A stretch of DNA of 64,000 bases. It comes from CAVPCZ01 sp963702445 (lineage in GTDB: Bacteria > Bacteroidota > Ignavibacteria > UBA10030 > UBA6906). Positions 8,375 through 18,059 of this stretch are shown here, in pieces (the first letter of the stretch is position 1; every line of letters starts with the position of its first letter). The notes beneath the pieces are model-generated. The model searched no databases. It was not told the DNA's origin and saw only the letters and a program-made list of their open reading frames with translations. Made by a program: the position numbers and the translations under genes. The stretch is from positions 221,647-285,646 of the forward strand of contig CAVPCZ010000013.1 of assembly GCA_963702445.1 (NCBI GenBank), read 5' to 3'.

Positions 8375-10080
8375 ACCGCGAACCGCGGATCCTCCTGTTT
8401 CATACAGCGTTTATCGGCGACATCATCCTCATGCTGCCCCTGGCACAGGCTCTCCGCGCCCGCTTTCCCTCGGCCGCCATAACGGCCGTGTCCGTGCCCC
8501 AGTCGGCGCCAGTCCTGAGAAACCACCCTGCGGTTGACCGGGTGATCACCTATGACAAGAAGGGGAGCGAGCGCGGACTCCGCGGAATTCTCACTCTGGC
8601 ACGGCACCTCCGGGCCCTCAGGTTCGACATGGCATTCGTGCCGCATCGTTCATTGCGCAGCGCAGTCGTGGTCTGGCTTGCACGGATCCCGCGCCGGATC
8701 GGTTTCTCCACAAGCAGCGGGAGGGTTCTGTTCACGGATGTCGTGGTGTACGGGAAGGCCCTACACGAAATCGAACGAAATCTCAGCCTCCTTCGAGCCG
8801 TGGGCACCGGTAATGCCGATTTCCGGCTGCCGGAGCTGCATCCGCGCGCCGAAGACCGGAAAGTCGTGGACCGTTTGCTGCGCTCCTATCATATGCGCTG
8901 GCCGTCCTTCAACGCCGACAACATGGTGGCGATCGCCCCCGGATCGGTCTGGTTGACCAAGCGGTGGCCGGCAGAGGCGTACACGGCCCTTGTGCAGGCG
9001 CTGGTTGCCGGAGGATGCGGAGTCGTCCTGGTCGGGGGCCCCGAAGATCAGTCCCTGTGCCGTTCGATTGCCGAGGCGGCCGGCAAACCCGGGGCGATTC
9101 TCAATACGGCCGGGGCGTTTACGCTGCTGCAGTCGGCTGAACTGTTGCGCCGGTGCCACGCGCTCGTTTCCAATGACAGCGCCCCGATGCATCTGGGGGT
9201 GGCAATGCAGACTCCCGTGGTTGCCGTGTACGGTGCGACGATTCCGGGCTTCGGATTCGCCCCTCTTGGAAAGCGCGATCGCGTGGTGGAAATCGAGGGG
9301 CTTCCGTGCAGGCCCTGTGGGATCCACGGGGGGAACGTCTGCCCGATCGGCACACTCGAATGCTTGCGGCGCATATCCTATGAACAGGTGCTCAAAGTGG
9401 TAACGGAGGTTGTGTCGGACAATCCAGGAAAGAACTGCATGGCCCTCACACTGAACGTTTCACTCGCCAACCCGGAGGACAAGCCTCTGGTGCTTGCCGC
9501 GGAAGTCATCCAGGCCGGCGGGGTGATCGTCTATCCGACGGAAACCCTCTATGGCATCGGCGCGAACGCGTGGGACGGGACGGCGATTGCGAAAGTGCGG
9601 GCGATCAAGCAGCGGACCGATCAGAAACCCATCCTCGTGGTGATCCACTCCCGGGATCAGCTCGGCACGCTCACGGCGGGGGTGAACGAGCACGCCCGGG
9701 TGCTCATGGACCACTTCTGGCCGGGACCGCTCACACTGGTCTTTCCGGCCTCCCGGGAGGTGCCCGACTTGCTTTCACGGGGGACAGGGACGATCGGCGT
9801 GCGGATCCCTTCCAGTGCGCTCTGTCTCCGTTTACTTGCACTGTGTGGTTGTCCGCTGACTTCGACAAGTGCCAACATCTCGGGCCAGCCTACCGCGCAG
9901 GACGTTCGCGAAATCCGCCGTTCCATTCCCAAAGGCATCGACCTGATTCTTGATGCCGGGTCATTGCCTCAGGCCCTGCCCTCCACCGTGGTGGACGTGA
10001 CTGTTTCCCCGCCCCGGATCATCAGGGCCGGCGCGATCGAAGCGGGCCGTTTGCGGGAGGTGATTCCTGCAATCCCGTAG
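8371..10080 (+). CDS. Fusion: GT9 heptosyltransferase + TsaC/YrdC threonylcarbamoyl-AMP synthase
   Basis: One 569-aa frame joins two unrelated enzymes. Residues 1-350 are a glycosyltransferase family 9 (LPS heptosyltransferase) with FHTAFIGDIILMLPL at the N-terminus and the sugar-nucleotide site SNDSAPMHLGVAMQTPVVAVYG. Residues 357-569 are a complete TsaC/YrdC domain (YPTETLYGIGANA, IKQRTDQKPI, STSANISG), which makes L-threonylcarbamoyl-adenylate for the t6A37 modification of tRNAs. An ATG at 9439 sits exactly at the domain junction behind AGGAAAG, so a free TsaC might also be made by internal initiation. No stop codon separates the parts. It overlaps the lpxL-like gene by 4 bp. Confidence 0.9.
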   Translation: MNREPRILLFHTAFIGDIILMLPLAQALRARFPSAAITAVSVPQSAPVLRNHPAVDRVITYDKKGSERGLRGILTLARHLRALRFDMAFVPHRSLRSAVVVWLARIPRRIGFSTSSGRVLFTDVVVYGKALHEIERNLSLLRAVGTGNADFRLPELHPRAEDRKVVDRLLRSYHMRWPSFNADNMVAIAPGSVWLTKRWPAEAYTALVQALVAGGCGVVLVGGPEDQSLCRSIAEAAGKPGAILNTAGAFTLLQSAELLRRCHALVSNDSAPMHLGVAMQTPVVAVYGATIPGFGFAPLGKRDRVVEIEGLPCRPCGIHGGNVCPIGTLECLRRISYEQVLKVVTEVVSDNPGKNCMALTLNVSLANPEDKPLVLAAEVIQAGGVIVYPTETLYGIGANAWDGTAIAKVRAIKQRTDQKPILVVIHSRDQLGTLTAGVNEHARVLMDHFWPGPLTLVFPASREVPDLLSRGTGTIGVRIPSSALCLRLLALCGCPLTSTSANISGQPTAQDVREIRRSIPKGIDLILDAGSLPQALPSTVVDVTVSPPRIIRAGAIEAGRLREVIPAIP

Positions 10081-10094
10081 GCTTCAGCGTGCAG

Positions 10095-10125
10095 TTGACT
10101 TTTCCTGAACGAGGGCGTATGTCTT
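10095..10125 (+). promoter_or_regulatory. Promoter, TTG-N20-TATGTCTT
   Basis: TTG 10095-10097, 20-nt spacer, TATGTCTT 10118-10125. It lies 200 bp before the T9SS cargo gene, implying a long 5' leader; nothing else was recognised in 10126-10325. Confidence 0.45.
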
Positions 10126-10325
10126 CCTCCCGAACATTGCCGCGCTGATTCCATAGCGGCGCTGTGACAAGGGTTGCGGTGCAAAGTTGATATTGGATGA
10201 GTGGAGCAGTAGATTGCCGCCACAGCTGCTCTTTGGCTTCGTCAACCATCGAGTCGCCGCTCTGGACCCTCTCTTAGAGCCCACCCCGACGACTTCTACC
10301 ACACCACACATTATGCGAGGCAGTC

Positions 10326-11882
10326 ATGAAGCGCGCAATGGTGATTCTCTCAGTCCATATGGTCTCCGTCGTCTCTCTTACGGGAATTGTTTCTGCCGCC
10401 GATATTTCCTCGGCCGGGGTCAAGGGGAAGTGGAGCGAGGGAACAACATGGGTGGGTGGTGTTGTCCCCGGGGGTCTGGATAACGCGACGATCGTGGATG
10501 GGGACACAGTGACGTACGACAGGAGGTCCGGTGCAGTGAACAATCTGACCGTCGGGCAGGGGACATCAGGTGTGTTCCAGTTCTCCAAGGTGGATACCAC
10601 GATTCTTACGGTATTGGGCAATCTTGAAGTAAGGGCAGGAGCGACCTTCAGAGTGCAAAACAGGAGCGTCACGGGGTCTTTGGCCCACAGTATCTACATC
10701 TCTGGAAACCTGACGAATGCAGGAGCAGGTTTCGATCTGCGTGCGGGGAGTTCGGGAAGCACACTGGCGGTCTGCAACATCATCTGCATCGGTTCCACGA
10801 ATACCACGATCACGATGGGGCCGTATACCTCGAGCAACAATGAGTTCAACGGGTTCATGATCAACAAGTCCGGATCCGCCCGGGTGATCCTCAAGTCCGA
10901 CCTGGTGATGGCCGGCGGCAGCAGCACCGAAGAGCCGGGCAATCCATACCTGACGCTGAAGCGTGGCATCATTGAGACCGGTCAATATGCACTGATACAC
11001 GTGTATACCAGCGGGACCATTGTTACCGGCGGTTCTGACACGAGCTATGTGCTCGGTGCCTTGGGGCGCGGGATGAGCAACAGCGGGACCACCTACCGGA
11101 TCTTTCAGGTCGGCGATGCCAAGGGATACCGGCCTGTGATGCTACGGTGCGCGACCTCCGGCCTGGCAACCGGTCACTATATCCGTGTTGGTGCGCTGCT
11201 CGGAAATGCCAACACCGGGAGCAGCACGTTCGCCGGAGGCATCGACAAGGTATCCGAAGTGCGGTACTTCAAACTCTCGTACGGCATCGCTGCCGGTGCA
11301 GGGGCGACGTCCATGACGCTTAACCGATTCAGCGTAAGCTACGGCCTGAATGAGGGAGTGGCGGCGGGAAACATGAACCTGCGCGTCGCCGTCGCCGACA
11401 GCAATCGGGCATTCTGGACGGGGATCGGGCCCGCCTCTGTCCCCCATATGACCGCACTGGACTCGCTTCCTACGATGATCTACTCTGATAGCACGGGAGG
11501 CAGCACGCTCCAGGCCGGCGGCGCTGCTCTGTATTTGGCCCTGGGCCGCGCGACAGGGACCACCGAGAACTCCCTGAAGGAGGGCACATCTGCCGTGGAG
11601 CGCATCGATGAGATCCCTGTTGCATATGAGGTGATGCAAAACTACCCCAACCCCTTCAACCCCAGCACGAAAATACGCTATGGGTTGCCCCGGAAGTCAC
11701 AGGTGACCCTATCCGTGTTCAACACACTCGGTCAGGAAGTGGCAAATCTCGTCCGTGGAGAATACGAAGCCGGCTACCATGAGGCCACATTCGATGCTTC
11801 AGGTCTGTCGTCAGGAATCTACTTCTATCGGTTGAAGGCGGGGGACTTTGTGCAGACGAAGAAGTCCCTGATGTTGCGATAG
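10326..11882 (+). CDS. Secreted surface protein with type IX secretion sorting domain
   Basis: 518 aa. It has a signal peptide (about 1-25), a long beta-rich body of low complexity (Gly/Ser/Thr, repeated LTVGQGTSG / LGNLEVRAGATF patterns like G8 or passenger-type beta-helix proteins), and a C-terminal domain of about 85 residues starting NYPNPFNPSTKIRYGLP and ending in KKSLMLR. That ending is the type A T9SS sorting signal. The protein is therefore predicted to be exported through the outer membrane and anchored or released at the surface. No catalytic motif is visible. Confidence 0.88.
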   Translation: MKRAMVILSVHMVSVVSLTGIVSAADISSAGVKGKWSEGTTWVGGVVPGGLDNATIVDGDTVTYDRRSGAVNNLTVGQGTSGVFQFSKVDTTILTVLGNLEVRAGATFRVQNRSVTGSLAHSIYISGNLTNAGAGFDLRAGSSGSTLAVCNIICIGSTNTTITMGPYTSSNNEFNGFMINKSGSARVILKSDLVMAGGSSTEEPGNPYLTLKRGIIETGQYALIHVYTSGTIVTGGSDTSYVLGALGRGMSNSGTTYRIFQVGDAKGYRPVMLRCATSGLATGHYIRVGALLGNANTGSSTFAGGIDKVSEVRYFKLSYGIAAGAGATSMTLNRFSVSYGLNEGVAAGNMNLRVAVADSNRAFWTGIGPASVPHMTALDSLPTMIYSDSTGGSTLQAGGAALYLALGRATGTTENSLKEGTSAVERIDEIPVAYEVMQNYPNPFNPSTKIRYGLPRKSQVTLSVFNTLGQEVANLVRGEYEAGYHEATFDASGLSSGIYFYRLKAGDFVQTKKSLMLR

Positions 11883-11896
11883 TGCCCGCAGCCATC

Positions 11897-11927
11897 TTGC
11901 AATTATTTGGCGTTTTGCGTATCATGA
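11897..11927 (+). promoter_or_regulatory. Promoter of tRNA-Arg, TTG-N20-TATCATGA
   Basis: TTG 11897-11899, 20-nt spacer, TATCATGA 11920-11927, 38 bp before the tRNA. Confidence 0.5.
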
Positions 11928-11964
11928 TAAGCAAAGTAAAACGTTCGAAACTTCCGTATTTGCC

Positions 11965-12038
11965 GCGCCTGTAGCTCAATTGGATAGAGTGTTGGCCTCC
12001 GGAGCCAAAGGTTTCGGGTTCGACTCCCGACAGGCGCA
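11965..12038 (+). tRNA. tRNA-Arg (anticodon CCG)
   Basis: A complete cloverleaf. The acceptor GCGCCTG pairs with CAGGCGC, and the D arm is GCTC/GAGT. The anticodon stem TTGGC/GCCAA has loop CTCCGGA (anticodon CCG at 11999-12001). The T arm is TCGGG/CCCGA with TTCGACT, and the discriminator is A. CCA is not encoded. A small hairpin (GATTCCC/GGGAATC) follows at about 12046 without a T-run. Confidence 0.96.
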
Positions 12039-12098
12039 CGACGCGGGATTCCCTCGGGGAATCACCGATTTCATGCACCATGCGCAACGGACCATTCC

Positions 12099-12788
12099 AT
12101 GTTGAAACCGAAGAAAAAGATCTCCAAAAGAGAACTGAAGCAGGACACACTCATCACCACCTACATGAAGGTGCAGGCCTTCTACGATAAGTACAAGAAG
12201 GCCATCAGCATCGGCGTCACTGCGGTCGCCGTTGTGGTGATCGCCATTGTCGTGTTCTTAAAAAACCGCGCCGACAACAACGAGCGTGCGGTTGTTCAGC
12301 TCGCCGCCGTCCATCAACTGTACGACAGCGGACAGTTCCAGATGGCCATCGATGGTGTGCCGGAACGCAATGTGGTGGGACTCAAGGCGATTGTCGACAA
12401 CTTCGGCAGCACGTCGGCCGGGGACCTGGCGCGGTTTTATCTCGCGGACGCCTACTTCCAGCTCGGCAAATACCCGGAAGCCCTCGAGCACTTCGAAGAT
12501 TGCTCACCCTCCGATGATTTGTTGAGTGCTTCGCGCCTGGCCGGCATCGCCGCGTCCCATGAAGCCCTCGGCAACCACAAAGAAGCCGGGAACTACTTCG
12601 AACGCGCGGCGTCAAAGGACCAGACGGAAGGAAGCGAGGCCGAACATCTCCATCACGCCGCCCTGAACTATGCGCAGTCGGGTGACAAAGAACGCGCGCT
12701 GGACCTGTTCCGTCGCATCAAGAAGAACCATCCCACAACAACCTACGGCCGGGAGGCGGACAGGTACATCACGCAGCTTTCGGTCTAG
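12099..12788 (+). CDS. Membrane-anchored tetratricopeptide-repeat protein
   Basis: 229 aa. A basic N-terminus (about 1-35) is followed by one membrane helix (about 38-58, SIGVTAVAVVVIAIVVFL) and then at least four TPR-like helical pairs, for example AYFQLGKYPEALEHFED and ALNYAQSGDKERALDLFRRI. The layout resembles YfgM-type proteins: a single TM helix with a periplasmic TPR domain that scaffolds envelope protein assembly. The partner is unknown. It lies 60 bp after tRNA-Arg and could be read through from that promoter. Confidence 0.8.
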   Translation: MLKPKKKISKRELKQDTLITTYMKVQAFYDKYKKAISIGVTAVAVVVIAIVVFLKNRADNNERAVVQLAAVHQLYDSGQFQMAIDGVPERNVVGLKAIVDNFGSTSAGDLARFYLADAYFQLGKYPEALEHFEDCSPSDDLLSASRLAGIAASHEALGNHKEAGNYFERAASKDQTEGSEAEHLHHAALNYAQSGDKERALDLFRRIKKNHPTTTYGREADRYITQLSV

Positions 12789-13391
12789 CCCCATCTTCTG
12801 ACGCACCCGGGGCCGACCGCGGAACTGCATGGGCCCCGGCCTTCTCGCCACCCGGGCAATTACCAGGCATTTCTTGAGAATAGCCACCGGCATCGGGGGT
12901 GTTTGTCGCGAGGAGTTACGGCGAAGGGGACCTCCCGGCGCAGGCGATGTGCTTGATAGTTCCCTCACTGTTTCCCCCGCTATGGGCGTCTTTTTCGGTG
13001 TTTTTCGGCCCGCCCGGCTTTCTATTCTCCTCTGTTATTATTAAGTTCAACTGTCTGTTCCTTTTCGGTGCAACTTTTCTGCCTGCGGACCGAAGAACCT
13101 ACAAGCAGTACGGCAGGTTTCGCATACGGTCGGAGGTGATCCGGCAGAATGTGAGGATTTCGCTTCCGGCATCCTTCTGGCGCGTGCTCTTCAGGCACCC
13201 GGTGCAAATGGTGGTGATCGAAGTCATCCCCATGGGGTGATCTTCCTGCGCGCCGGCCGGGTACCCGGTGTGGCGTTTCGGGGACAGAGACTTGGTCTCT
13301 GGCCGGCCCTCCCCGCTCCGGTTGCTGCATGGTGCGATCTGATCTGTCCGAAGTATGCCAGAGGTTCCTGCTTACACATAAACGTGTAGGG
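12789..13391. other. Long intergenic region, possible gene remnant
   Basis: About 600 bp without a convincing gene. The frame ending at 13240 has a protein-like tail (GRFRIRSEVIRQNVRISLP, then VVIEVIPMG) but no start codon with a ribosome site, so it may be a decayed gene. A CCGGGTACCCGG palindrome lies near 13258. No TTG-N20-TA promoter was found for the following gene. Confidence 0.3.
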
Positions 13392-15538
13392 ATGATGAAG
13401 TTCCGGCGGTTCTTTTATCTGGGCGGCGCGTTCGTTCTCCTGCTCGTCAAGTTTGCGGTAGACGTCATCCGCAAGAACGTGGAGCTCGAGGTCGGCGGCC
13501 TGTTGCTGCTCCGCGAAATTGCTGTCGTCGGTGCCTTCCTGCTGGTTTTCCTTGCGATTGATTCGTTCCTTGCCGCCCGGCAGGACAACCCCGTCCGTCG
13601 TCTGGGTATCCTGCTTCTCCTCACCGTGCTGGTCCTCGTCGGCTTTGTCCTGTTTGACCGCGTTCCGGTGGACGGTTTTGACGCCAAGGACTTCGCGCTG
13701 ACTCCCCTGGATTATCCGACGCTGTTTGTCGGGTCCCTGATAAGCATCGTCGCGGGGGTGTTTGCGCTTGTCACTCTCCGTTTCCTGCGCGATCTGGTCC
13801 TGGTACTCAGGAAAAAGGCGACGAAACGCAATTTCCTCCTCTTTGTTATCCTGATGCTGCTGACGGCCGCGACGGTACTCCTGGCCCGTCCTCTTGAGCG
13901 CTCCACGTTGACCGACGTGCTGTTCGGACTGACTATATCCGTGGCCGTCATGAATGCCTTCCGCCTTCCCTGGATCGTCTATTTGACAAAGCGGGAGAAG
14001 CTCATCACTCTGGCTTTCGGGTTTCTCCTGTTTGTGCTGTTCGCGCTGCTCAATGTGGTCCTGAGTCAGAGCACGTTCTTCTCCCGGGCTATTCTGTACT
14101 ATTCCGCGCCCATGGAGAAGGTGATCTCGCTGACGTTGATCTTCGGCAACATCTACTTCGGCATGACCTTCGTCAGCACGCTCTTTCACCTGCCCACAGC
14201 GGAAGCGTTCGACCGGAAACGCTCAGAGGTGACTTCCATTCACACGTTGAGCAAGCTGGTGACGCAGGTTTTCGATTTCAACGAGCTGGTGGAGACGGTC
14301 ACGACGATGACCCTGCAGGTGTGCGAGGCCCGCAGCTGCTGGCTGGAATTGCTGCCGCTGGAAGAAACGGACCGCCGGCTCGAGGGTATGGGGCAGGCGC
14401 AGGCTCCCCAGATTGTGGCAATGAAGAACATCGGAGAGGCGGAGATCGAATCGCTCCTCCGCGCCGGGTTGCACAGCCTCCGCAGCGAAGTCCTCCGTAA
14501 CCGGAAGCCCGCGGTTGTGGATTCCCTGGCTGCTGACCCGCGGTTCGCGGGCACAAAGGGGAGTGACCAGGCAAGCGGGTCGCTTGTCGTGATGCCGCTC
14601 GTATCGCACGTCGGGCCCGTCGGTTTTCTGTACGCGACAAAAGCCGCCGAATTCGGCTTCATGAAGGATGACGTCGACCTGATCTCGACGTTTGCGGATC
14701 AGGCCACGATTGCGATCGAGAACTCGCGCCTGATAAAGAAATCGATCGAACGGGAACGGCTGGTGCGGGAGATGACCCTTGCGCAGGAAATGCAACGGAA
14801 GCTCCTGCCGCAATCCGTACCGGCGCATGCAAGCATGGAAATTGACGCCCTTTCGACTCCGGCATTCGAAGTCGGGGGGACTACTATGATTTTGTCTCCC
14901 TTCCCGGAGGAAGGATCGGCATCATCGTCGGCGATGTGTCCGGCAAAGGAATCCCCGCGGCATTCTACATGGCCGAGGTGAAGGGGATATTTCAATCGCT
15001 CAGTTCGCTGTACGGTTCTCCCCGCGAGTTCATGATCAGGGCCAATACGGTTCTGGCGGAGTCCATTGACAAACACTCGTTTGTGAGCTTGATTTATGGA
15101 ATCCTGGATCTCACGACAGGGCGATTGATCCTCGCCCGTGCCGGCCATTGTCCGATGCTCTATGTCGGCAACGGGGGTGCGTCATATGTACGGCCGGACG
15201 GGATGGGGCTCGGGCTCGGGAATGAGCCCGTGTTTTCAGACGCCATCGAAGAGCAGACCATCGATCTGCATCCGGGGGATCTCTGTTTGTTCTACACTGA
15301 CGGTATCACCGAGGCACACGTTAACGGTGAGGAGTTCGGCTACGAACGGCTGCTCGAAACAGCCCGCAAGGCATGGGGAAATTCGGCGGCCACCGTCAAG
15401 CATGAAGTGCTGCAGGCCGTTGATGATTTTCTCGACCACGGACAACCGCACGATGATCTGACGCTCGTCGTACTCAGGTGGCAGGGACCGTCAACGGACA
15501 ATGATTCGCGTTTGGCAACCGGGAGGATGCATTCATGA
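13392..15538 (+). CDS. RsbU-like membrane phosphatase (GAF + PP2C/SpoIIE), frameshifted
   Basis: The predicted protein has an N-terminal membrane region with about seven to eight helices (residues 1-270), a GAF domain (about 285-450), a linker with LAQEMQRKLLPQ, and a PPM/SpoIIE phosphatase domain. It would dephosphorylate the STAS protein encoded next. The frame breaks at a run of six G (14874-14879): the first frame runs on to 14981 as nonsense, while the phosphatase core (GDYYDF, IVGDVSGKG, YTDGITEA, HDDLT) continues in another frame to 15538. One extra G restores VGGDYYD, exactly as in the paralogue at 16312. The cause is a consensus error or a real or phase-variable frameshift. The start is probably ATG 13392 or 13395; 13329 is also open. 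Confidence 0.8.
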
Positions 15539-15888
15539 GCGACTTCAAGATTTCGCAACGGGAACGTGACCAGGTTCAGGTGCTCGAGTTGAAAGGATAT
15601 CTCGACGCCCACACCGCTCCCAAACTCGAAGAGACGTTTCAGACCCTCCTGAAGAACCAGCACTTCAACATCGTCGTCAACTGCAAGGATCTTTCCTACA
15701 TCAGCAGTGCGGGTCTGGGCGTCTTCATGGCGTACATCGAAGATGTGCGTAAGAACAAGGGGGATATCAAGCTGTCGAACATGTCCCCCAAAGTCTACAA
15801 CGTCTTCGACCTCCTGGGCTTTCCGCTGCTGTACGAAATCACCAAAGATGAAACGGAAGCGATCGGAAAGTTTACGGACAAGAGATAG
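15535..15888 (+). CDS. STAS-domain anti-sigma factor antagonist (RsbV/SpoIIAA-like)
   Basis: 117 aa, a single STAS domain. CKDLSYISSAGLGVFM contains the phosphorylatable Ser of the family (about residue 58). In partner switching the unphosphorylated form binds the RsbW-like kinase and releases its target; phosphatases of the SpoIIE type reactivate it. It overlaps the upstream phosphatase gene by 4 bp (ATGA at 15535) and is followed 2 bp later by the kinase gene, so the three are one translational unit. Confidence 0.92.
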   Translation: MSDFKISQRERDQVQVLELKGYLDAHTAPKLEETFQTLLKNQHFNIVVNCKDLSYISSAGLGVFMAYIEDVRKNKGDIKLSNMSPKVYNVFDLLGFPLLYEITKDETEAIGKFTDKR

Positions 15889-15890
15889 TC

Positions 15891-16310
15891 GTGGCCCCCC
15901 GCACCCTCCATATTGAAAGCCGCACCGAGCGCCTGATCGCGGTCCGCGAATTTGTCTCGAATGCGGCCCGGGAATTCGGCTTCAACGAGGAAGAAATCGG
16001 CAAGATCGCGCTTGCCGTCGATGAGGCGTGCACAAATGTGATCAAACACGCGTACCGCTACGATCCCAACAAGGAGATCACCGTCACGATACGACGGAAG
16101 AACGGTGCGTTCGAGGTGTCGATACTGGATTCCGGCGCCGGGTTTGACCCCGGCAGGATTCCCACCCCGGACATGAAGGAATATATGGCACACTACCGCC
16201 GCGGCGGTCTCGGTATCTATCTGATGAAATCGCTCATGGACAAGGTCGAGTACGGCAACGGCCCCGGCCGGCGGAATGAAGTCCGGTTGACCAAGTACCT
16301 CACACGCTGA
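15891..16310 (+). CDS. RsbW/SpoIIAB-like anti-sigma serine kinase (HATPase_c)
   Basis: 139 aa starting with GTG two bases after the STAS gene stop. It has the GHKL ATPase boxes: N box AVDEACTNVIKHAY (about residue 43), G1 DSGAGFDP (about 83) and G2 GGLGIYLMKSLMD (about 104). It would phosphorylate the STAS antagonist and otherwise hold its target. No sigma factor gene is next to it, so the target may be an unlinked sigma factor or another protein. Confidence 0.9.
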   Translation: MAPRTLHIESRTERLIAVREFVSNAAREFGFNEEEIGKIALAVDEACTNVIKHAYRYDPNKEITVTIRRKNGAFEVSILDSGAGFDPGRIPTPDMKEYMAHYRRGGLGIYLMKSLMDKVEYGNGPGRRNEVRLTKYLTR

Positions 16311-16311
16311 C

Positions 16312-18048
16312 ATGCAACAGCCATCCCCCTCGTACGACAGCCATTTCGAGCACTCCGCGCTTTTTGAATTCAGCACCGTTATCAATTCTTCGCTCGACCT
16401 CCGGTTTATTCTGGGGCACATCCTGCTGACGCTCATGGGGAAACTGCTTTCCACGCGAGCCGTGGCGGTGCTCGCTGAAACACCGGGGAATTTCGTCGTG
16501 ACGCTGACCAAAGGACTGCCGCAGGAGCTTGTCGGGTCGGCCCTCCGCATTCGTTCGCTTCCGAAGAGCCTGCAATACCTTGACCGGATCAACCCCGAGC
16601 GCCATCCGTGGGTGAAATTCTTCCGCGAACAGGATCTCCAGATCCTCCTGCCGTTGTACGCCGGAAAGAAAGCCGTGGGACTCCTGGCCTTCGGGAAACG
16701 TCAGGCACACGCCCGGATGCAGACAAAAGAGATCACGTACCTGCGGTCCCTCGCCAACATCTCGGCGGCGGCGGTGGAGAAATGCTACACGATCGACGAG
16801 ATGTTCCGGGTCAACCGGAAACTGGACCGGAAGATCCAGGAGCTGAACACGCTCTTTGAGCTCGGCAAGGAATTCGGGACCGTTCTCGATCCGGACAGGC
16901 TTGTGCGTCTGCTGGTGTTCTCCCTGCTCGGACAGATCGGCGTAAGCCGCTACCTGATCTGTGTGAAGGAGGTACGCGAGATGCGGGTGGCGGCATTGCG
17001 CGTTGACGGTGCCGCGCCGCAACCCGAACTGCTGTCGGTGCTGACGCGCATCAAGGCGCCGGTCGCCGTTCCCGACATTGTCCTCACCGGACAGGTGGAT
17101 CCCCGCCCGGTTCTGCAGGGACTCGGACTCAGCGTGGTGATCCCGATGGAACTCCAGGGGCAGATTCGCGGGCTCATTGTGCTGGGAGAGAAATTGAACC
17201 GGGAGCCCTTCGGTCCGGCGGACTACGAATTTCTCTCCGCTCTCGGCAGTCTGGCGATCATCTCGCTGGAGAACGCCCGGCTCTTCAAAGAAGAGATCGA
17301 AAAGCAGCGGATGGAAAACGAGCTGATGATTGCGCGGGACATCCAGAAGGGATTGTTGCCCAGCGTCCTGCCGGCGTACACGGGTGTGGAATTCGCCGCC
17401 GCGAATTTCTCTTCGAAACAGGTGGGAGGGGACTACTACGATGTGATTCCGCTGGACGAACGGCGTTGCATCATCGCGATCGGGGATGTGTCGGGCAAGG
17501 GAACGCCCGCAGCGCTGCTGATGGCGAATATCCAGGCGACCATACGCGCGCTGGTGCCTCTCAATCTCCCGCTGTCCGAACTCACGGCCCGGGTGAACAA
17601 CCTCATGTGCCAGAATACCGGGGGAAACAAATTCGTCACCTTCTTCTGGGGGGCGCTGGATTCTTCGACCGGCGCGCTCTCGTATGTCAACGCCGGACAC
17701 AATCCCCCCTATGTGTTCCGCGCGGACGGCGGGATGGAGCGCCTCGACAAAGGGGGCATGATTCTGGGTGTCCTGGAGACAACGATCCCCTACGAAGAGG
17801 GGAATGTGGTGCTGCGGCCCGGGGATCTGCTGGTGCTCTTCACCGACGGCGTGAGCGAAGCGATGAGTCCGTCCAGCGAAGAATACGGCGAGGAACGGCT
17901 GGAGGCTGCCATCAGGAAAGGGGCCCCCTGGGGGGCACAATCCCTGATCGAGGTGATCCATCAGGATATCCAGGTCCACGCCGGCAATGCGCCTCAATCG
18001 GACGACGTCACGATGATGGTGATCCGGATGCTTCCTCCGGCGGCATAG
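16312..18048 (+). CDS. RsbU-like soluble phosphatase (two GAF domains + PP2C/SpoIIE)
   Basis: 578 aa without membrane helices. The N-terminus starts with a GAF-like domain (about 20-165, HFEHSALFEFSTVINSSLDL), followed by a second GAF (about 185-330), a coiled linker (MIARDIQKGLLPSVLP) and the phosphatase core. The core has its metal-binding residues intact: VGGDYYD, AIGDVSGKG, FTDGVSEA and QSDDVTM. It is the second phosphatase of the partner-switching operon and probably senses a different, cytosolic signal than the membrane-bound one. The gene starts 2 bp after the kinase gene. Confidence 0.92.
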   Translation: MQQPSPSYDSHFEHSALFEFSTVINSSLDLRFILGHILLTLMGKLLSTRAVAVLAETPGNFVVTLTKGLPQELVGSALRIRSLPKSLQYLDRINPERHPWVKFFREQDLQILLPLYAGKKAVGLLAFGKRQAHARMQTKEITYLRSLANISAAAVEKCYTIDEMFRVNRKLDRKIQELNTLFELGKEFGTVLDPDRLVRLLVFSLLGQIGVSRYLICVKEVREMRVAALRVDGAAPQPELLSVLTRIKAPVAVPDIVLTGQVDPRPVLQGLGLSVVIPMELQGQIRGLIVLGEKLNREPFGPADYEFLSALGSLAIISLENARLFKEEIEKQRMENELMIARDIQKGLLPSVLPAYTGVEFAAANFSSKQVGGDYYDVIPLDERRCIIAIGDVSGKGTPAALLMANIQATIRALVPLNLPLSELTARVNNLMCQNTGGNKFVTFFWGALDSSTGALSYVNAGHNPPYVFRADGGMERLDKGGMILGVLETTIPYEEGNVVLRPGDLLVLFTDGVSEAMSPSSEEYGEERLEAAIRKGAPWGAQSLIEVIHQDIQVHAGNAPQSDDVTMMVIRMLPPAA

Positions 18049-18059
18049 CTGCCGCGATC

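Noticed and set aside
12899..13240. 113-codon frame before the membrane phosphatase
   Set aside because: The C-terminal half looks protein-like, but there is no plausible start and the N-terminal half is low-quality; at most a remnant.
13224..14189. Minus-strand open frame rich in Gln, Glu and Arg opposite the membrane phosphatase
   Set aside because: It is the antisense of a hydrophobic membrane region, which typically yields Glu/Gln/Arg-rich shadows.
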